Shown here: positions 14,113 through 17,605 of the stretch, one piece after another
Numbering within the stretch: position 1 is the stretch's first letter
Layout: the number at the start of each line of letters is the position of its first letter
From: Clostridiales bacterium
Lineage (GTDB): Bacteria; Bacillota; Clostridia; Peptostreptococcales; Anaerovoracaceae
Assembly (NCBI GenBank): GCA_009778945.1
Contig: WRFF01000015.1
Coordinates: forward strand, 1 to 17,605
Reading direction: 5' to 3'
DNA: 17,605 bases
Position numbers and translations under genes: made by a program
Notes under the pieces: generated by a model
What the model was told of the DNA's origin: nothing
Database searches by the model: none
What the model saw: only the letters and a program-made list of their open reading frames with translations

Positions 14113-14383
14113 CGATGATAATATGGCGGACCACATCGTCGGAAATACGAAGCCTTCTGTCGAGTTCCGCCGGCAGTTCCGGGTTTGCGTTGAACTGCAT
14201 CAGCACGTAGAAGCCTTCGTTTTTCTTCTGAATGGGATAAGCAAGCCGCTTGAGGCCGATCACTTCCGTCTCAAGGACTTCCCCGCCGTTCGCGATGATA
14301 CCTTTGACGGTCTCGATCACGGCGTCCTTTTTTTCGTTCTCCAACGCCGCCGCGATGATGAACATGATTTCGTAACGATTCAC
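14090..14383 (-). CDS. rpsF: Ribosomal protein bS6
   Basis: Partner of bS18 on the 30S platform. The 97-residue protein has NRYEIMFII at the start, the central GLKRLAYPIQKKNEGFYVLMQF and the end RISDDVVRHIIIAVD. The start is GTG (14381-14383) with a strong GGGAGGTGA site 5-7 nt upstream; the longer frame to 14533 would run through the promoter and leader and is rejected. Its last six codons and stop come from dispersed repeat C, so the native end may have been replaced by repeat sequence. First gene of the long replication/translation operon. Confidence 0.97.
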   Translation of the reverse strand: MNRYEIMFIIAAALENEKKDAVIETVKGIIANGGEVLETEVIGLKRLAYPIQKKNEGFYVLMQFNANPELPAELDRRLRISDDVVRHIIIAVDSKKS

Positions 14384-14498
14384 TGTTTCACCTCCCTTCG
14401 GACTGAATGGCGCAGATTTTCTCTGCGCAGAGAGTCGGGCCGGACCGGCCCGTATTCTATTTCTCATGCCGCCATTATCAAATAACAAAAATGGCGCA
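14384..14498 (-). promoter_or_regulatory. Structured rpsF leader with repeated 9-mer; candidate S6:S18 autoregulatory region
   Basis: About 115 nt between the predicted start point and the GTG. It has a perfect GC stem (14436-14452), a 14-nt palindrome (14420-14433), and two identical TGCGCCATT copies (minus strand, 14498-14490 and 14414-14406). One AATGGCG (14476-14470) could pair with either copy, giving exclusive folds, the second adjoining the SD region. CCGAAG directly precedes the SD. Known rpsF leaders bind the S6:S18 pair; that this one does is inference. Confidence 0.45.
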
Positions 14499-14504
14499 TT
14501 CCCT

Positions 14505-14533
14505 ATTATAGGGGATACGCCGCGAATTTGCAA
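14505..14533 (-). promoter_or_regulatory. rpsF operon promoter
   Basis: Minus strand -35 TTGCAA (14533-14528), 17-nt spacer, perfect -10 TATAAT (14510-14505). The -10 is the centre of the palindrome CCCTATAATAGGG (14513-14501). The predicted start is about 14498. Confidence 0.8.
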
Positions 14534-14591
14534 GCGACCCGTTCTTTTGCGCCAATATCGGCGAAATATGAAATGTGTTCGCGCAATTTAT

Positions 14592-14620
14592 TTGATTTAT
14601 TGCCGATAACATATTATAAT
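14592..14620 (+). promoter_or_regulatory. fic promoter
   Basis: -35 TTGATT (14592-14597), 17-nt spacer, perfect -10 TATAAT (14615-14620). The predicted start is about 14627, giving a leader of about 21 nt that carries AAGGAGG. Divergent from the rpsF promoter, with about 59 bp between the two -35 boxes. Confidence 0.8.
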
Positions 14621-14647
14621 GGTGACAACGAATTAAGGAGGTTCGGT

Positions 14648-15568
14648 ATGAAATATCTTTCCGTCACAAAAACTGCTGAGAAATGGAATATTTCCGAACG
14701 CAGTGTCAGAGGTTACTGTGCCGCCGGTCGTATAGAGGGTGCGTTTCTTACGGGCAAAACATGGAATATACCGGACAACGCCGAAAAGCCCGAACGGGCA
14801 AATAAAAAGCAAGACGTGCTTCCTACGCTCCTCGAAGTGCTGCGGGCTGAAAAAAGAACCCGCCTACCGGGCGGGATCTATCATAAAGTGCAAATCGATC
14901 TGACGTATAATTCCAATCATATGGAAGGCAGCCGCCTTACCCACGATCAGACACGCTATATTTTTGAAACCAATACCATCGGCATCGAAAGTGAAAGCGT
15001 GAGCGTGGACGATGTTATTGAAACAGCGAATCACTTCCGTTGTATCGATGCGGTCATTGATAACGCCAAAAACGCCCTTTCGGAAAAACTGATCAAGGAT
15101 CTTCATTCAATATTAAAAACCGGGACAAGCGACAATCGCAAGGATTGGTTCGCGGTCGGCGATTACAAGAAAATGCCGAATGAAGTCGGCGGTATGGAAA
15201 CAGCGTTGCCCGAGGAAGTCGGCGACAAGATGAAAGCTCTTCTTGCGGAATACAACGCCATCGAATGCAAAACGCTGGAAGACCTGATTGCTTTCCATGT
15301 TCCGTTTGAACGCATTCATCCGTTTCAGGACGGCAACGGCAGAGTCGGCAGACTGATCATGTTCAAAGAATGCCTGAAATATAATATCGTTCCGTTTATC
15401 ATTGAAGATGAAATGAAGATGTTCTATTATCGGGGGCTCAGGGAATGGAATACGGAAAAAAGCTATTTGACGGATACTTGCCTTTCCGCGCAGGATAAAT
15501 TCAAAAAGATCCTGGATTATTTCAGGATAGCGTATCAGGAGCAAAACAATGGTGGGGATAGCCCTTGA
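14648..15568 (+). CDS. HTH-Fic protein, class II-type auto-inhibited AMP transferase
   Basis: A 306-residue protein that probably transfers AMP from ATP to a target hydroxyl, although some Fic proteins move other groups. Residues about 5-45 look like an excisionase/MerR-like helix-turn-helix (SVTKTAEKWNISERSVRGYCAAGRI). The Fic core has the full motif H224-PFQDGNGRVGR (224-235). Upstream, S89-x3-E93-G94 in YNSNHMEG is the class II inhibitory motif whose glutamate blocks productive ATP binding, so the protein carries its own antitoxin-like element. The ATG at 14648 has AAGGAGG 8 nt upstream; the longer frame from 14528 runs through its promoter and is rejected. It is the only plus-strand gene, with no visible partner antitoxin. 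Probably an acquired cargo gene; its target is unknown. Confidence 0.92.
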   Translation: MKYLSVTKTAEKWNISERSVRGYCAAGRIEGAFLTGKTWNIPDNAEKPERANKKQDVLPTLLEVLRAEKRTRLPGGIYHKVQIDLTYNSNHMEGSRLTHDQTRYIFETNTIGIESESVSVDDVIETANHFRCIDAVIDNAKNALSEKLIKDLHSILKTGTSDNRKDWFAVGDYKKMPNEVGGMETALPEEVGDKMKALLAEYNAIECKTLEDLIAFHVPFERIHPFQDGNGRVGRLIMFKECLKYNIVPFIIEDEMKMFYYRGLREWNTEKSYLTDTCLSAQDKFKKILDYFRIAYQEQNNGGDSP

Positions 15569-15711
15569 AGCAAATGAACAAAACATCTTTACAAACCGAA
15601 GCATAGCGGTTCCAAAAATGATCCAGCGCGGAAAGAAAGCCCGATTTCGGCGTATTCATCCATGGCACACGGCATGATATTATCCGGCATGCGCCCGAAA
15701 TGTACGCCATA

Positions 15712-16662
15712 TCAGGATGTGAAGTCGATCGTGACGTTGCCGAGGCTGCTCTCCACCGAAAGATGGCCGGCCGCGTTCGGCGGGATATTCGTCACTTTGC
15801 CTTTCACCTTGGTTCCGTCAATCCGAACTTCGCCCGTGCTGCTCTCGATTTCGTAGCCGACCGATCCGCGCGGCATCCGGAGCGAGAGCGTCAGGTTTCC
15901 GGTACTCGTTTCAAACCGGCTGTTTCCGTTCAACACAGCGTTTGTGAAGGCGGCGTTTCCAAGGCTTGTCTTGAAGGTCAGTTCCTTCAAGGAGAGGAAA
16001 TCGTTCGCCGTGAATTCCCCGGTATTGAGCGAGATATTCGCCGTCTGCGTCCTGACGCTGTCCAGTTTGCAGCCTCCTATGCTGGAAGTCATCTTAAAGT
16101 TGTCCGCATCGATATTTTTACCTGTTGTATTTCCGGTGTCGTTATTCAGAGAAAGCTCCCTTGCTTTTATGCCCGTGACATATAAGCCGCCGATTGCGCT
16201 TTTTGCGTCCGCCGTATCCAGCGTCACGTTCTGCGGCACAGTAATGACAACACCGCAGTCCTCCAGCCGAAGCGAAGGCCCGAAACCAAACCACCACAGA
16301 TTCAGATTTCGGCTCGGTTCCGACCCGACGGTCAGCGTATCGCCGGTCAGTTCCGCCGTCAGTCCGCCGGCAGCCCTCCAATTTTGTCCTTTAACGGAAA
16401 AGCTGTCTCCTTCCGCCCGTATCTCGATCCGGTTCACCGCGTTCAGATTCACCTGAAGATTCTTGATCGTACCGTCGTTTCGCCATGTCTGATCAACACG
16501 TTCCATCTGGTTGTTATTCTGGACAAGCACGAAGCCGGATCCGTTAGACCCATCTCCAAGGTGAAGACCCAGCGGCTGCATGCCGCCGTTCGCAAACCCG
16601 ACGCCCGCCATCGCGAAGCCGATGACGAGAACGATGAGGCTGACAATTGTTCCTTTTCTCAT
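15712..16662 (-). CDS. DUF4097-type membrane-anchored beta-repeat protein
   Basis: A 316-residue protein with an N-terminal hydrophobic helix or signal anchor (about 5-24) and an extracytoplasmic body of short repeated beta strands. Units such as MTSSIGGCKLDSV, FKTSLGNAAFTNA, FETSTGNLTLSL and IESSTGEVRIDG repeat about every 20-25 residues, the pattern of DUF4097 (LiaG/YvlB-like, predicted beta-helix or adhesin-like). Members commonly sit with DUF1700 and PadR genes in Gram-positive envelope-stress loci. The ATG overlaps the DUF1700 stop (ATGA) and has GGAGGG upstream. The function is unknown; the role is inferred from neighbours. Confidence 0.85.
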   Translation of the reverse strand: MRKGTIVSLIVLVIGFAMAGVGFANGGMQPLGLHLGDGSNGSGFVLVQNNNQMERVDQTWRNDGTIKNLQVNLNAVNRIEIRAEGDSFSVKGQNWRAAGGLTAELTGDTLTVGSEPSRNLNLWWFGFGPSLRLEDCGVVITVPQNVTLDTADAKSAIGGLYVTGIKARELSLNNDTGNTTGKNIDADNFKMTSSIGGCKLDSVRTQTANISLNTGEFTANDFLSLKELTFKTSLGNAAFTNAVLNGNSRFETSTGNLTLSLRMPRGSVGYEIESSTGEVRIDGTKVKGKVTNIPPNAAGHLSVESSLGNVTIDFTS

Positions 16663-17246
16663 GACGCAGCCCTCCTTTCATTTCGCAAATCCCGTCTGCG
16701 CCGCATACCGTTGAAGAGACGCGACACGCCGTGCCATGCATGCCTCCATACCCATTTCACAAAACGCAGCAGGAATGAACCGGCGATGATCAGCACAATG
16801 CCGCAGCCCATATAGAACAGCAGAGTGGGCCAGCCCACCGCCATGCCGCCGAGCACCCCGGTGGCAATTCCGAGCGCGCCGCCCACAATGACGCCGATGC
16901 CGGCGGCAAAGAGCACGATCAGCGCGGCAAATACAACGACAATGATGAGCCCCGCGACAAAACCCGCGAGCGCGGTGCGCGGAATGGCGCCAAGTACGGA
17001 AAGCCAGGTAGCGCGGACGCCTTTGGTCCCGATCCGTCCGTCTTCCAGATCCTCATACGCCGCGTCCGCGCGGATGCCCGCCGCAAGCTGCGCCGGCGAC
17101 CCGAGTTTGGCGATTGCCGCCGCTTCGCCTTCCGGTCCCGCGTCCGCCAAATATTCCGCGTAGTACGACACTGCCGCCCGGCGCTCGTCCATCGGCAGCT
17201 TATGCAGATACCAATCGAGTTTCACAATATAATCATGTGCGTTCAT
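16659..17246 (-). CDS. DUF1700 family membrane protein
   Basis: A 195-residue protein. The cytoplasmic N-terminal part (1-60) has the family pattern YIVKLDWYLHKLPMDERRAAVSYYAEYL...LGSPAQLAAGI. A hydrophobic region (about 92-165) follows with three likely transmembrane helices rich in Gly/Ala/Ile, then a basic tail (about 166-195). DUF1700 proteins regularly accompany PadR regulators and DUF4097 proteins and may connect the regulator to the membrane; no biochemical activity is assigned. The ATG overlaps the padR stop by 4 nt, with GGAGGTGA 6-7 nt upstream. Confidence 0.88.
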   Translation of the reverse strand: MNAHDYIVKLDWYLHKLPMDERRAAVSYYAEYLADAGPEGEAAAIAKLGSPAQLAAGIRADAAYEDLEDGRIGTKGVRATWLSVLGAIPRTALAGFVAGLIIVVVFAALIVLFAAGIGVIVGGALGIATGVLGGMAVGWPTLLFYMGCGIVLIIAGSFLLRFVKWVWRHAWHGVSRLFNGMRRRRDLRNERRAAS

Positions 17247-17560
17247 GATGCTTCACCTCCCAAAATCAACCCGTCAACGCGGCCGCGAAACTCCTTCCAA
17301 CCCGTCTTATACTCATCCACCTTTTCGCGCCCCTGGGGCGTGATCGAATAATACCTGCGGTTCCGGCCCTGATACGGCTCGTCGTACGTCGTCAAATACG
17401 CTTCTTTCTGCAGCCGGCGCAGCACCGGATAGAGCGTTGATTCGGAAATTTCCAGCGATTCTTTAAGCGTCTGCGTCAGCGCGTAACCATATGTCGCGCC
17501 GCCGTTTACCACCGACAGCACGCACGCGTCAAGCAATGTCGCACCTACCTGAAAAACCAT
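17243..17560 (-). CDS. PadR-family transcriptional regulator
   Basis: A 105-residue winged-helix repressor of the short PadR type. It shows the helices LLDACVLSVVNGGATYGYALTQ, the recognition segment ESTLYPVLRRLQKEAYL, the wing RNRRYYSITPQGREKV and a short C-terminal dimerisation helix. The ATG at 17558-17560 has AAGGAG 8 nt upstream and fits the family length; the frame extends further but without support. It heads a three-gene unit with DUF1700 and DUF4097 proteins and likely autoregulates it, but the operator would lie at or beyond the window edge and is not visible. Confidence 0.93.
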   Translation of the reverse strand: MVFQVGATLLDACVLSVVNGGATYGYALTQTLKESLEISESTLYPVLRRLQKEAYLTTYDEPYQGRNRRYYSITPQGREKVDEYKTGWKEFRGRVDGLILGGEAS

Positions 17561-17605
17561 TCCATTCTCTCCTTCCCTGTTATTTATTTCTTCGCCGGAC
17601 AAACG

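Noticed and set aside
14384..14533. Longer rpsF start giving 50 extra residues
   Set aside because: It would translate the promoter and leader hairpins; GTG at 14383 has GGGAGGTGA and the exact bS6 N-terminus.
14528..14647. Longer fic start giving 40 extra N-terminal residues
   Set aside because: The extension spans the -35 and -10 elements and lacks family similarity; the ATG at 14648 has a strong SD.
15589..15690. A 33-codon minus-strand frame beginning MPDNIMPCAMDEY and an overlapping longer frame in the fic-DUF4097 gap
   Set aside because: Short, no SD and no recognised family. It could be a gene remnant but nothing supports expression. The 143-bp gap also has only a weak AACCG/CGGTT hairpin, not a convincing terminator.

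Overview
The window reads as a chromosomal segment of a GC-rich (roughly 55% by eye) low-GC-phylum relative, i.e. a Bacillota/Clostridia-type bacterium. Evidence: a WalRK pair, GdpP, DnaD, a DnaC-loader-like zinc module, a DapH N-terminus typical of the Gram-positive acetylase route, and the order rpsF-ssb-rpsR-gdpP-rplI-dnaB-purA-...-walRK, which matches the origin-proximal region of Bacillus and many Clostridia. No tRNA, rRNA, CRISPR or complete transposase gene was seen. All genes but one are on the minus strand, so the text below runs from high to low coordinates.

(1) 17560-15712: an envelope-type operon, padR regulator, DUF1700 membrane protein and DUF4097 membrane-anchored protein, joined by 4-nt ATGA overlaps. 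(2) 14648-15568, plus strand: a solitary HTH-Fic protein with its own promoter, divergent from rpsF. (3) 14533-6508: one long replication/translation operon, rpsF, ssb, rpsR, gdpP, rplI, dnaB, purA, dnaD-like. It starts at a good sigma-A-type promoter, followed by a structured leader. Two copies of a dispersed two-hairpin repeat sit in the rpsF-ssb and ssb-rpsR gaps. The last gene is unusual: a DnaD protein fused in frame to the N-terminal zinc module of a DnaC-type helicase loader, ending inside a 121-bp palindrome where the AAA+ ATPase should follow.

(4) 6397-4661: a G5/M23 cell-wall endopeptidase with its own promoter, three 11-bp-spaced hexamers that look like an OmpR/PhoB-family (WalR-like) operator, and a terminator. 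(5) 4589-2201: walR, a reduced walK without extracellular domain, and a divIC-like division gene. (6) 2116-1: rsmA, dapF and the first 21 codons of dapH.

The themes linking the window are replication (DnaB, SSB, DnaD/loader), ribosome assembly (S6, S18, L9, RsmA), c-di-AMP turnover (GdpP) and wall homeostasis (WalRK, M23, DivIC, DapF/DapH). The most notable observations are the DnaD-DnaC fusion without ATPase, the candidate WalR operator beside walRK, three promoters whose extended -10 lies only 6-8 nt from an SD-less ATG (possible leaderless mRNAs), the dispersed repeat family that supplies gene ends and a possible promoter element, and a repeated 9-mer in the rpsF leader that could form mutually exclusive helices. 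Intergenic stretches are all under 300 bp; their repeats and sites are listed.
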